Assembly (NCBI GenBank): GCA_964030785.1
Contig: OZ034977.1
Location: 27,710,152-27,774,151 of the forward strand
Length of the DNA: 64,000 nucleotides
DNA from: Siderastrea siderea
Taxonomy: Eukaryota > Cnidaria > Anthozoa > Scleractinia > Rhizangiidae
Direction: 5' to 3'
Under the pieces are notes generated by a model. That model did not search any database. It was given only the letters and a program-made list of their open reading frames with translations, and was not told the DNA's origin. Numbering within the stretch: the stretch's first letter is position 1; every line of letters starts with the position of its first letter. Position numbers and translations under genes: made by a program. Shown here piece by piece: positions 39,624 through 47,578 of the stretch.

Positions 39624-39809
39624 TCATCGTCGTTTTTTCCGAAAAGCGGCTTCCAACCCTTTTTTAGCCCCGTAACTCGCGGCACCACTTGCGGCACCCA
39701 ACGCCACAGCTTTTCCTCCAGCGATCAAGGCTGGAATGAGGGCCGCCAGGGGCAAGAGACCCCCTCGTTGTCTTCTTCGTCTCCTTCGACGCACTCTTGT
39801 CTTGGGCAT
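39624..39809 (-). CDS. adenovirus pX/mu-like core peptide
   Basis: 61 residues: seven arginines, QRGGL, then a Leu/Ala-rich hydrophobic run (LPLAALIPALIAGGKAVALG) and a KKRR end. Order, size and the RGG site before a hydrophobic tail are the layout of the adenovirus pX/mu precursor; this is a resemblance of design, not a proven homology. A TATAAAA lies about 35 nt upstream of the ATG. Confidence 0.65.
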   Translation of the reverse strand: MPKTRVRRRRRRRQRGGLLPLAALIPALIAGGKAVALGAASGAASYGAKKGLEAAFRKKRR

Positions 39810-39848
39810 CTTTGTTTGTTTTTCACAACTCTTGTTTTCTTTTTATAC

Positions 39849-40088
39849 TCACATGACGTTGCACGTAAACGATTCCCCCGCCCACCGTTTGCGTTTCCCA
39901 CTTTGCATTTCTTCCATACGTTTCTTCGTTGATCTTAGGTAATTCTTTTTGGCTAACTTTTCTACCCCTTTGGTGATGGACCAAGCGGCCTTAGGAATCC
40001 CGGCAATCACCGCGTTGACCCCTTCCCCCGCTTGTGGACGCTGTGGTCGGCGTCGTCGTCGTCGTCGTCGTCGTCGTTTCGGAGGCAT
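39849..40088 (-). CDS. small basic protein with poly-Arg N-terminus
   Basis: 79 residues: MPPK then ten arginines, a hydrophobic helix (VNAVIAGIPKAAWSITKGVE) and a Lys/Arg-rich end. It lacks the RGG site of its neighbours. Likely DNA-condensing. An A/T-rich ACATAAAAAA lies upstream. Confidence 0.55.
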   Translation of the reverse strand: MPPKRRRRRRRRRRPQRPQAGEGVNAVIAGIPKAAWSITKGVEKLAKKNYLRSTKKRMEEMQSGKRKRWAGESFTCNVM

Positions 40089-40121
40089 GATTGATTTGGG
40101 GTCCCTTCTCGTCTCTCTTTT

Positions 40122-41165
40122 TTATGTCTTTTTGAAGTGTAACGTCACAATGGTATGACCTTCACCAAACTTGACCAAGTCTCCTCCGGCACCAATCGTT
40201 TCAGCCACTTGAACGTGAATCATTTCCACCACCTCGTTACGAAGAGACATGTAATGAATGTGCAACGGTTCAAAATACAGGGTGCCACGTGCTTCTCGCT
40301 TGTACTGGATTTCACGTAACAAATCAGTGACGCGATTGCCCACCATCATACTGCCTGCCACGTCCGAGTACACGTGCAACGATCGGGTGGGTTCCCCCAC
40401 CACCGCACGAAACGCCGTATTCAAGTTGGTGAAACGCCACCCACAACTCATACTCAATTGTAAATAATCCGGTAAAATCGCACGCACAGTCCAAAAGACC
40501 GCGTTCCCCTGACCGTCGGTGACATCCTGCCAATCGCTGTTCTTGGTGATGTCGGGGACTTGATCCCCCAGGAATTCTTGCTGTAAGTTCGGGCCCAACA
40601 CCAATCCACTGCTAATTTTACGTAACCATCCCATCTTGAGCGCCAACTTGGTGTAGATGGTAAGGACTGGTGTTTTGTTACCACAATGGCAGACATTCGT
40701 GTTGTCGATGAGCAGATCGTCGCCTTCCCACTTGAACTTGACGTAGGTGTGTTTGCCTTGATCGTTGGTAAACCGGCCTCCTTGAATGGCCGTTTCCTGG
40801 CGTCGTTGTTCCAAATGGGCAATCGTGGCTTTCATGAAACTCACGCCATCCACCACCCAATCCAAATCTTGAACGTCTTGGATGAGGGTTTGCGCCGTGC
40901 CTATGCGCGCGGCCATGGTGCCATCGGTTTTACCCGGGGCGGGATAAGTGATCTCCCACGACGTCGCTAGGATGTACCCATCTTTCTTCACCAACTCGTA
41001 CAAATTGACGCGGGTATCCGGTAAGGAAATGGCGCTCAACCCCACTTGCCATCCACCCCCTGTGAGCTGTAACGGTTGAGGTAAACGAATCTTGAAGGAA
41101 TTGGCTTGGTTGTTGGGAAATTCACGTCGGTTGGCATGACTGGGTAACGTCACGTAAAACGACAT
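40122..41165 (-). CDS. penton-like minor capsid protein 1
   Basis: 347 residues from ATG 41,165; an in-frame GTG 18 nt upstream is unlikely to start. Begins MSFYVTLPSHANRREFP, then NSFKIRLPQPLQLTGGGWQV, the conserved N-terminal strands of Polinton minor capsid (penton) proteins. A long beta-rich middle and the end DLLREIQYKREARGTLYFEP and VKFGEGHTIVTLHFK follow. A paralogue precedes it (41,180-42,220). Role: vertex protein of the virion. Confidence 0.78.
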   Translation of the reverse strand: MSFYVTLPSHANRREFPNNQANSFKIRLPQPLQLTGGGWQVGLSAISLPDTRVNLYELVKKDGYILATSWEITYPAPGKTDGTMAARIGTAQTLIQDVQDLDWVVDGVSFMKATIAHLEQRRQETAIQGGRFTNDQGKHTYVKFKWEGDDLLIDNTNVCHCGNKTPVLTIYTKLALKMGWLRKISSGLVLGPNLQQEFLGDQVPDITKNSDWQDVTDGQGNAVFWTVRAILPDYLQLSMSCGWRFTNLNTAFRAVVGEPTRSLHVYSDVAGSMMVGNRVTDLLREIQYKREARGTLYFEPLHIHYMSLRNEVVEMIHVQVAETIGAGGDLVKFGEGHTIVTLHFKKT

Positions 41166-41179
41166 GTTGTCTTTCTTCT

Positions 41180-42220
41180 TCACACCACCACTTCCCTTTT
41201 AAAGTGGAGGGTCAGGAGGGTACGCCCTTCACCAAATTTCACCAGATCCCCATTAGTTTCGGCCATCTGGGTTTCGACGATTTCCACCACTTCGTTGCGT
41301 ACTGGGATATATTGAATATGTCGAGGTTCAAAGTGGGTGGTATTTTGAGGCTGGTACTTGATTTCTCGTAAGAGATCGGTGATGCGGCCCCCTACCATGC
41401 TGCTGGTGCCTACATCACAATACACGTGCAAAGGACGCGTGGAGGGAAATTCCAACGAGGGACGAAAGGTCTTGTTCACATTCACAAACCGCCAATTACA
41501 CGTCATACTCAAGTTCAGATAATCCCCATCCACTTTCCAAAAGGCGGGCTTGTTGCTGCCATCCAGGACATCGGTCGGGGTGGGAATGGAGTCCGTATGA
41601 AATTCTTGCAAGAGATTCGGACCCAATCGATACACGCCCGTCGACACTTGTTCAATCCATCCCATTCTCAGAGCCAAGGTTCTGCCCCATAACACGCGTG
41701 CTACTTGTCGTGTGTAATCCACATTGACGGTATTCAATAACAAATCCCCTGCGGAGGTCCATTCAAACGTCGGGTATAATTTGACGCCATTGTCCTCGGC
41801 CCATTTGTTGAGGGGTTTGGTTTGTTTGGCACGGGCTTGCACGTAACGGTACACCAGTTGATGAAAAAAGTGCGATCCCGTCAACGAGGCCATCTCCTTT
41901 CTCATATCTCGTCCGTACACAGTGAGTTCGCGACGTTCATGGTACCAGTGATCGTTCCCCAAATCGTCTTTGGTATACACCCGTTCGTGCCATCGTACGT
42001 ACAACAGAGGATGGGAATCACCCACGCCTCCTTCTTCCGCTACCACGGGAATGGTGGGTAAGGATAAACTCACCATACCCACCATCCATCCTCGTCCCAC
42101 AAATCGGATGGGCTTAGGCAATCGGTTTCTGAAATGATGACTCTTGTTCCCAGGAAACTCTTTGGTACTCGCATGACTCATCAACGTCACGTAAAACGAA
42201 GAATTGGGCACCAATGTCAT
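41180..42220 (-). CDS. penton-like minor capsid protein 2
   Basis: 346 residues. Same architecture as the next gene: SSFYVTLMSHASTKEFPGNK, HHFRNRLPKPIRFVGRGWMV, DLLREIKYQPQ..THFEPRH and VKFGEGRTLLTLHFK at matching positions, but many substitutions between. The pair arose by an old tandem duplication. Both keep open frames, so both are probably used in the particle. Confidence 0.78.
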   Translation of the reverse strand: MTLVPNSSFYVTLMSHASTKEFPGNKSHHFRNRLPKPIRFVGRGWMVGMVSLSLPTIPVVAEEGGVGDSHPLLYVRWHERVYTKDDLGNDHWYHERRELTVYGRDMRKEMASLTGSHFFHQLVYRYVQARAKQTKPLNKWAEDNGVKLYPTFEWTSAGDLLLNTVNVDYTRQVARVLWGRTLALRMGWIEQVSTGVYRLGPNLLQEFHTDSIPTPTDVLDGSNKPAFWKVDGDYLNLSMTCNWRFVNVNKTFRPSLEFPSTRPLHVYCDVGTSSMVGGRITDLLREIKYQPQNTTHFEPRHIQYIPVRNEVVEIVETQMAETNGDLVKFGEGRTLLTLHFKREVVV

Positions 42221-42227
42221 TGTTTTT

Positions 42228-43399
42228 TTAGCGGCGTCGTCGTCGTTTGCGGGGTTGAAGGGATGTCACGTCTCCACGAGCAATCCAACTATTGTACTTG
42301 TCGGGCCACCCTTTCCACTTGACCAACCAACGACCTTTTTGTCGCTTAAGTACCTTCTCGATCCGAAACACTTCGGATACATGGACTTTTTGTAAATCCT
42401 CTTCATAAAACGTACCTTGGACGGGGGTCTCATCCCATTCGCGAATCTTATACGTGGGGACAGGACCCGGGATCACACGATGCACCACAAACACTTCTTC
42501 GGTCCAACCGGGTAAATACCCTTTTTCAAAGGTACGATGAATCGTATTGAGACGGACATGATCCCCCACCTTCAATTGGGGTTTTTTGTAGCCTTTCAAT
42601 CGTTTGGCATACAATCGGTTCCACACGGCTTCTTCGTTGTCCCACGTCACGTTTTCGGGGGGCATACCAATACTTCGATGACGGGTGGCATTATACCCCT
42701 GCACCAACTCGGGTAAGACATTGTCAAATTTCAACGTGTTGGCCGCGGTCAAATAACGGTACAACCGTTCTTTCAAGGTGCGGTTAAATCGTTCCACCAC
42801 ACTGGCTTTGGCATCCCCTTCGGTTGAAAAATGATGGATGTCTTGCTCCTCCAGCCATCGTTGAAACGTCCGATTATAAAATTCTTTCCCTCGATCCGTT
42901 TGAATCGATTCGGGTGACGCCCTCCTTGTCTCACAATCTTCTCAAAGGCTTTCACGAGGGCCACCCCGGTTTTGGTTTTCAACGGTTCGACCCACGCGTA
43001 CTTGGACAACACATCCACCACGGTCAACAAGTAGCGTATACCCCGATTATGTTTGGCCAAACGTTGTACTTCCACTAAATCCGCGGCCCATTGATCATCC
43101 AACCCCCCTACGATCACGGGTAAGGTAGCAAAACGACGACGTCGGGGTTTATGCAAGGTGTAACCCACATCCTGTTCCAACACCTGTTGGGCTTTTTTCA
43201 AAGGGAGACCCTGGGCTTTAGCAAATCGTTGCACCCCACCTAAACTCCCCGGGGTACCAGGATCATGGTAACGCTTCAACCATTGTTGCGAGACATTGGC
43301 CTTCTTCTTCGTTGACGAAACCTTGGTTTTCTTCTTCAACCATGAGGACGACGAACTCCAGCGTGGGGTTCTCTTTCGAGGGGCCATACGTTCTGGCAT
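42228..43399 (-). pseudogene. retroviral-type integrase with chromodomain, one frameshift
   Basis: Reading from ATG 43,399: basic N-terminus, helical DNA-binding part (GSLGGVQRFAKAQGLPLKKA), core with D in DQWAADLVEVQ and the aromatic YLLTVVDVLSKYAWVEPL block. Near 42,910 the frame shifts by one base just before the second catalytic Asp (TDRGKEFYN in the next frame). The new frame carries the Glu (VVERFNRTLKER), an SH3-like part and a C-terminal chromodomain (FRIEKVLKRQKGRWLVKWKG). The shift disables the enzyme unless it is a sequencing error. It inserts Polintons, making the 6-bp duplication. Confidence 0.88.
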
Positions 43400-43734
43400 T
43401 CATCCCATAAGGTCGATATGGTAGGGACCGTGTGGGGATGCGCCTTTTGAATGATTCGATACCATCGCCATGCCTCTGGGTGAGCTTTTAACCATAAGAC
43501 AAACACCACCCATCGATATAGGTTACGGTCCACATGGGTTTCTTCAAACAGGTGGAGAGGATGCGTGTCCTCGGGACAAGGGGGTATGGGGATTTGAGAC
43601 CCGGGTTGATGATCATATAAGACTTGACAAAGGGTTTGATGACATTGCCATTGCCCCAGGGACAAGATAGACTCCCACGCATCACACACAGACTCCATGG
43701 TGACATTGATAAAAAATTTTATTCGTTCTCTCAT
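43336..43734 (-). CDS. unknown protein upstream of the integrase
   Basis: 132 residues, rich in Trp, His and Cys (WESILSLGQWQCHQTLCQVL, RWVVFVLWLKAHPEAWRW). No family recognised. It overlaps the integrase start by 63 nt in a different frame, so the two may be co-transcribed. A second Met (MESVCDAW) at about 43,698 is an alternative start. Confidence 0.5.
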   Translation of the reverse strand: MRERIKFFINVTMESVCDAWESILSLGQWQCHQTLCQVLYDHQPGSQIPIPPCPEDTHPLHLFEETHVDRNLYRWVVFVLWLKAHPEAWRWYRIIQKAHPHTVPTISTLWDECQNVWPLEREPHAGVRRPHG

Positions 43735-43735
43735 T

Positions 43736-44683
43736 TTAAAAGAGACCTAGACGGCCATAACTGACGGTCTCTAGACCTTTCTGCCAGTTCTCCACACTGT
43801 CACTGTACTTGGGGGGTGGTGGAGCTGGGGCTACCATCATTTCTTGACGGTTCTTGAGATCTTGAATTTCTCGTAACAATTGTTTCTCATAGTCTGTCAG
43901 GGGTCGTTCTCGTTCCACGTCCTCTTTGCTTTGGACTCGAGGGGGCGGGCCAGGGATGTCATAGCCCCTCTTGGGATATCCTTGAGCATCACGGGTGGGT
44001 GCTTCAGCTTGTTGGTCGGCTTTTTTGGGAGGGTTGTCATGAAACCACGTCCAGTACTTGGGACCCAAGGGTTGATCGGCCCATCGGAAGAAGCCACACG
44101 TTTTCTTGGAACAAGTCAGAAACAAGCGATCGGGGTTCTGGGTCGAATGACTCTGTTGAAGCGTAGCGGGTTCACGGCAAAAGCATTGCAAACCACCGCA
44201 CATGTCCAACACTTCTACATGAGGTTGACTATACACGGCTTTCATATACTCCAGAACTTGATCTTGACCACAAAACAGCAAACACGGTTGCATGGGACAT
44301 TTCACATACTTCCATCCCTTTTGAGATTCTCGGGCCTCCAAACGCACCTCATGGTAAGGACATACCATAGTGTCCAAGGAACTGGCTGGGAGAACAGGTT
44401 TGGGCTTTTGAAACCCAGGGCTTTCAAAGATCGTTGCCATTCTCACCATCCTTTTCAATCCTTCATTGTCATCCTGAAGTGGAGGGGGACTTGGCGGGGA
44501 TGGCGGTGATTGCTCCACCATGTCATTTAATTCTTTCATCATCTCTTCCACAGCAGCTCGGGTGTCTTCCACCACGTCGCACACCACAGGATCACAGTCC
44601 ACGGGCGTCATATGTTGAATGCTCTTCTTCTTCTTCTTCCCCTCTGGGGGATGGGTTGATTTTCTCTTCCGATCGGTGGACAT
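43736..44683 (-). CDS. zf-GRF zinc-finger protein
   Basis: About 315 residues from ATG 44,683 (an upstream in-frame TTG is not credible). Basic N-terminus with PEGKKKKKS, then a Pro-rich linker, a first Cys/His block (CPYHEVRL...CPMQPCLLFC), and a GRF-type finger near 190-225: CFCREPATL, NPDRLFLTCSKKTCGFF and WAD. GRF fingers bind single-stranded nucleic acid in topoisomerases and APE2-like nucleases. Ends with a helix and a Pro-rich stretch. TATAAAA (minus strand) lies about 40 nt upstream. Confidence 0.65.
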   Translation of the reverse strand: MSTDRKRKSTHPPEGKKKKKSIQHMTPVDCDPVVCDVVEDTRAAVEEMMKELNDMVEQSPPSPPSPPPLQDDNEGLKRMVRMATIFESPGFQKPKPVLPASSLDTMVCPYHEVRLEARESQKGWKYVKCPMQPCLLFCGQDQVLEYMKAVYSQPHVEVLDMCGGLQCFCREPATLQQSHSTQNPDRLFLTCSKKTCGFFRWADQPLGPKYWTWFHDNPPKKADQQAEAPTRDAQGYPKRGYDIPGPPPRVQSKEDVERERPLTDYEKQLLREIQDLKNRQEMMVAPAPPPPKYSDSVENWQKGLETVSYGRLGLF

Positions 44684-44898
44684 CGTACTCAAAGGTGGAT
44701 GTCACCCCTACCAACCATGCCTTTTTATACCTTACACCCTTGACTGTCATTGGTCAGCTTCTCCTACCCATATAAGGACTTGTTATCTTCCCATTGGTCA
44801 GCTTGTTCAATCCAAATAAGGTCCTCTTGTCTTCCCATTGGTCAACTGTCCCTATTTAAGACGGTCCCTTGGTCACTAGATCTTCATTCTCAAAAGCC
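44684..44898. promoter_or_regulatory. divergent promoter with 44-bp repeated CCAAT modules
   Basis: ATTGGTCA (reverse CCAAT box) occurs at 44,749, 44,793 and 44,837, exactly 44 bp apart, each followed by a TATA-like word (TATAAGGA, AAATAAGG, TATTTAAG). The last TATTTAAG at 44,853 serves the plus-strand SLOG gene at 44,899. On the other strand GGTATAAAAA at 44,721-44,730 serves the zf-GRF gene. Confidence 0.7.
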
Positions 44899-45591
44899 AT
44901 GCCCCCTGACATCATGATTGGAGAACAAGATCTCGGTGCCTTGGAACTGCAAGTGGGTCATGGCCATGTGGTCTATACAGGGGGAGCCAAAGGTACGGAT
45001 GCCCTCGTGGAAGAACAGGCCAAACACTTTGGGATGCAACTAGAAGTCCTGGTCCCCCCGAACCATCCTCGATCCACTTTCATCACCCCTTCTACGGTGG
45101 AAGTCCTGATGCTGGCCAACCCCCATCTTCACCAGGCGGCTGAGAAACTAGGCAAAAAAATGCCCAGTCATTTTTACACCCTGCAATTGCTGCAACGCAA
45201 TTATCAATTGGCCAAAAAAGCCCATACCATCTATGCCTTTGGCATCTTGGAACCGGATCATAAACGCGTGAAAGGAGGCACTGGTTGGACCGTGCAATTG
45301 GCTATGGATCAAGGCAAACCCGTCTACCTGTTTGACATCCCCAGTCAATCATGGTACCGCTCGGACCATTACTACCAAGTCAATGAGAATGCCGCCACCC
45401 TGGTCACTGGCAGTCAATTTGTCCCTTGGGGACCTAAAAAGCCCACCCTACATCAAAGCAGTGCTATTGTGGGATCCCGGGATGTGGACGAGAAAACCCG
45501 AGCCGAAATTCAAGCCTTATTCAACCGCACCTTCTGTCTACCCGAGAACATTGATCAATTACGTATGGAACTGGAAGACTTTCATTTGTAA
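44899..45591 (+). CDS. SLOG-fold (DprA/LOG-like) nucleotide-binding protein
   Basis: 230 residues from ATG 44,899; it lies 39 nt after TATTTAAG. Core words of the SLOG Rossmann fold are present: VYTGGAKGTDALVEEQAK near 25-42 and VKGGTGWTVQLAMDQGKPVY near 125-144, with VYLFD after it. A further SSAIVGSRDVDEKTRAEI suggests a second partial repeat. Known SLOG proteins bind nucleotides or nucleotide-derived signals, and some work with SLATT effectors. No catalytic claim is made. Four Pumilio-type words lie in its 3' region. Confidence 0.65.
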   Translation: MPPDIMIGEQDLGALELQVGHGHVVYTGGAKGTDALVEEQAKHFGMQLEVLVPPNHPRSTFITPSTVEVLMLANPHLHQAAEKLGKKMPSHFYTLQLLQRNYQLAKKAHTIYAFGILEPDHKRVKGGTGWTVQLAMDQGKPVYLFDIPSQSWYRSDHYYQVNENAATLVTGSQFVPWGPKKPTLHQSSAIVGSRDVDEKTRAEIQALFNRTFCLPENIDQLRMELEDFHL

Positions 45592-45615
45592 TTTCTTAGT
45601 TTTTACTTTTGGAAT

Positions 45616-45724
45616 TGTACATAGCTTTTCTTTTTTAATTTTTTACTTTTTATTTTTTTTCCAATTGTACATAGCCATTTTTATTTTTTCAAATTGTAGA
45701 TAGCTTTTTTTCCAATTGTACATA
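45616..45724 (+). promoter_or_regulatory. four Pumilio-type elements in the SLOG gene 3' region
   Basis: TGTACATA at 45,616, 45,666 and 45,717 and TGTAGATA at 45,695 fit the PUF consensus UGUANAUA. Each sits in the longer repeat AATTGTA(C/G)ATAGC with T runs between. The array begins 25 nt after the stop codon, where a 3' UTR would be. Confidence 0.6.
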
Positions 45725-45898
45725 GGAACGCCCCACCCGCGTGGCAAAGAACACAGACCACCCATTGTAACATCAACTCTTTTTAATTAAAAAATTTTAA
45801 AAACTGACAACACTGAGTTTGCACGTGGATCATAAATAAATGTCTCTTGACTCACAGTTGCCTTGACTCACAATAAAAACTCAACGGGAAATAAATGT
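45725..45898. other. convergent 3' spacer
   Basis: AT-rich non-coding sequence between the SLOG gene and the minus-strand gene at 45,899. Three AATAAA-type poly(A) signals are visible on one strand or the other (for example CATAAATAAATG near 45,830). Confidence 0.4.
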
Positions 45899-46456
45899 TC
45901 ATTGTTCTTCCAACACGCAATTCACTATCTCCACCGCCTCCCTCTCCATCTCCTCCAACCATTTCTTCTCGTCCTCTCGCTGTCTCTCCACTTCTTTAAA
46001 AAAATAAACAATTTGCTGCCAACGGTCCCCCGCATGCACTCGTCGCAGGTTAGCACCCAGGTAATGGTCCAACTCTTTAAAATCCTCCATGGTGATGATC
46101 CAAAACGTAGGATCCATGGTGTATACCAGGCGCCGACAAATAAACGGGATGATCCGCTTGGCCAGGGTCCTGTGCAGTATCTTCACGATCTCTGGGTGTG
46201 GCCCACGGGGGTGACCATTCTCGGTCTCCACCACGTACAGCACCAACATGCGAATGAAGGCCGCCACGCGATGTTTATTGAGGGGGCGCCACGCTTCTTC
46301 CCTCCTTTCGTACACTCGCCTCGTGTGGCGGTCCAAGGGGGTCATCTCCGGCCCTGCTCTCCTCCTCAAGTACTCTTCTCCACTCACGTTCATGTCACTG
46401 CCCAGGGACCCCAACCGCCTTCTCGTTTCAGCCATTTTTGGTTCACCAAAGAACAT
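45899..46456 (-). CDS. unknown charged helical protein
   Basis: 185 residues from MFFGEPKMAETRRR (MAETRRR is a possible alternative start). Helical, Arg/Glu-rich: HRVAAFIRMLVLYVVETENG, HRTLAKRIIPFICRRLVYTM and a Glu-rich C-terminal coiled coil (FKEVERQREDEKKWLEEMER). No family recognised. TATATAAG lies about 55 nt upstream on the minus strand, in the duplicated promoter region. Early-type accessory gene by position. Confidence 0.55.
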   Translation of the reverse strand: MFFGEPKMAETRRRLGSLGSDMNVSGEEYLRRRAGPEMTPLDRHTRRVYERREEAWRPLNKHRVAAFIRMLVLYVVETENGHPRGPHPEIVKILHRTLAKRIIPFICRRLVYTMDPTFWIITMEDFKELDHYLGANLRRVHAGDRWQQIVYFFKEVERQREDEKKWLEEMEREAVEIVNCVLEEQ

Positions 46457-46687
46457 AAGTCAACACTGACTGAACTCAAAGCTAAGAGTGACGTCCTGGG
46501 GCCTCCCTTGACTTATATACCCCGATCCGCGCAATGCCTCATGGACTATCTAAGGAGGGGGGAGGGGGGTCCCCCCACCCCGTCCCCTCCCAAAGCATGA
46601 TGGGTCTTTCTCTCATTGGTCCCTTCCCTCCCACGTGACCCTTTTGTTTCTCTATAAAAACCCCCGTCTCATTTCACACTTCAACTC
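46457..46687. promoter_or_regulatory. divergent promoter, inverted paralogue of the polB promoter
   Basis: Plus strand: ATTGG at 46,615-46,619, CACGTG at 46,632-46,637, TATAAAA at 46,653-46,659. Spacing matches the polB promoter block within one base. G/C runs around 46,556-46,590 also match 30,900-30,990 inverted. The other side has a TATATAAG for the minus-strand gene. Confidence 0.75.
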
Positions 46688-47554
46688 ATGGATGATCCAG
46701 AAACCCCACAAGTGATGGCTCAACCCCAACCATGCCTGGTGTGTAAGAAACCTGTCACCAAACCATCCATTTTGATGTGCTGCGAACAACCCTGTCATCT
46801 AACCTGTGCCATACAGCAGCAGCGAAAACAAAATATCAATGGTTGCTTTAGATGTGGACTCACTACTACCCTCCACGTCGTTGAAATCCTTCATGAAGAA
46901 TGGAAAAAAGACCCCCAATTTATGAAAGAAGTCAAACGTCACTGGTACCGCCATACTTTTCCGGGAATCATACATCACCTCCTTCCTCTCTGGTATGGTA
47001 TCGCTTATGAATTGAAGTGCGGTGAACCCATATGTTTGGGAGGCGTCGAAGGATTCTGGGGAAGACACCGCCACAGGTATTGCTCATATGATCAAATCGA
47101 ATTTCTTGGCCACACCCCCAGCGAAGTCATTTCAAGCATGAAAGAACTGAATCCTTTCCCCACCACCTCGTGTATCGTCTGTAAAAAAGATGTCACCTAT
47201 CAAAACCTATTGATCTGCTGCCGAACCCCCTGTCATGTAGCCTGTGCTGACCACTGGAGAAAGAATCCTCATCTAATCCCCAACTGTGTTTTCATCAAAC
47301 AAAGCCATTCCACCACAGTCATTGAAATCCTCCATTACGATTGGAAACAAGACCCCCGATTTGTGAAAGAAGTCGAACGTATCTGGAATGGTTATCTGTG
47401 GTATGGTATTTGTCACACAGGCACCGAAGCCATTAAAGGATTCTGGGGAAAAATCTTCAAGAATCCGGATACAATCAGCAACATACCCCATTTTCTTGGC
47501 CACACCCAAAGCGAAGTCCTTTCACACATGAAGAACATTTTGAGTTCTCAGTAA
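46688..47554 (+). CDS. tandem RING-like zinc-finger protein
   Basis: 288 residues made of two similar halves. Half 1: CLVCKKPVTKPSILMCCEQP, CHLTC, CFRCG; then VVEILHEEWKKDPQFMKEV and a FWGR..FLGHTPSEV end. Half 2 (from about 158): CIVCKKDVTYQNLLICC, CHVACADHW, then VIEILHYDWKQDPRFVKEVE and FLGHTQSEV. The first half has the full Cys/His set of a RING variant; the second lacks the final Cys pair. Possible viral E3 ubiquitin ligase; not proved. Transcribed toward the right inverted repeat. Confidence 0.6.
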   Translation: MDDPETPQVMAQPQPCLVCKKPVTKPSILMCCEQPCHLTCAIQQQRKQNINGCFRCGLTTTLHVVEILHEEWKKDPQFMKEVKRHWYRHTFPGIIHHLLPLWYGIAYELKCGEPICLGGVEGFWGRHRHRYCSYDQIEFLGHTPSEVISSMKELNPFPTTSCIVCKKDVTYQNLLICCRTPCHVACADHWRKNPHLIPNCVFIKQSHSTTVIEILHYDWKQDPRFVKEVERIWNGYLWYGICHTGTEAIKGFWGKIFKNPDTISNIPHFLGHTQSEVLSHMKNILSSQ

Positions 47555-47578
47555 CCTCATCATAAAAGGAACACTTCT

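Noticed and set aside
42880..42940. Programmed frameshifting as the reason for the integrase break.
   Set aside because: No slippery heptamer or obvious stimulator; the segment C integrase is one frame.
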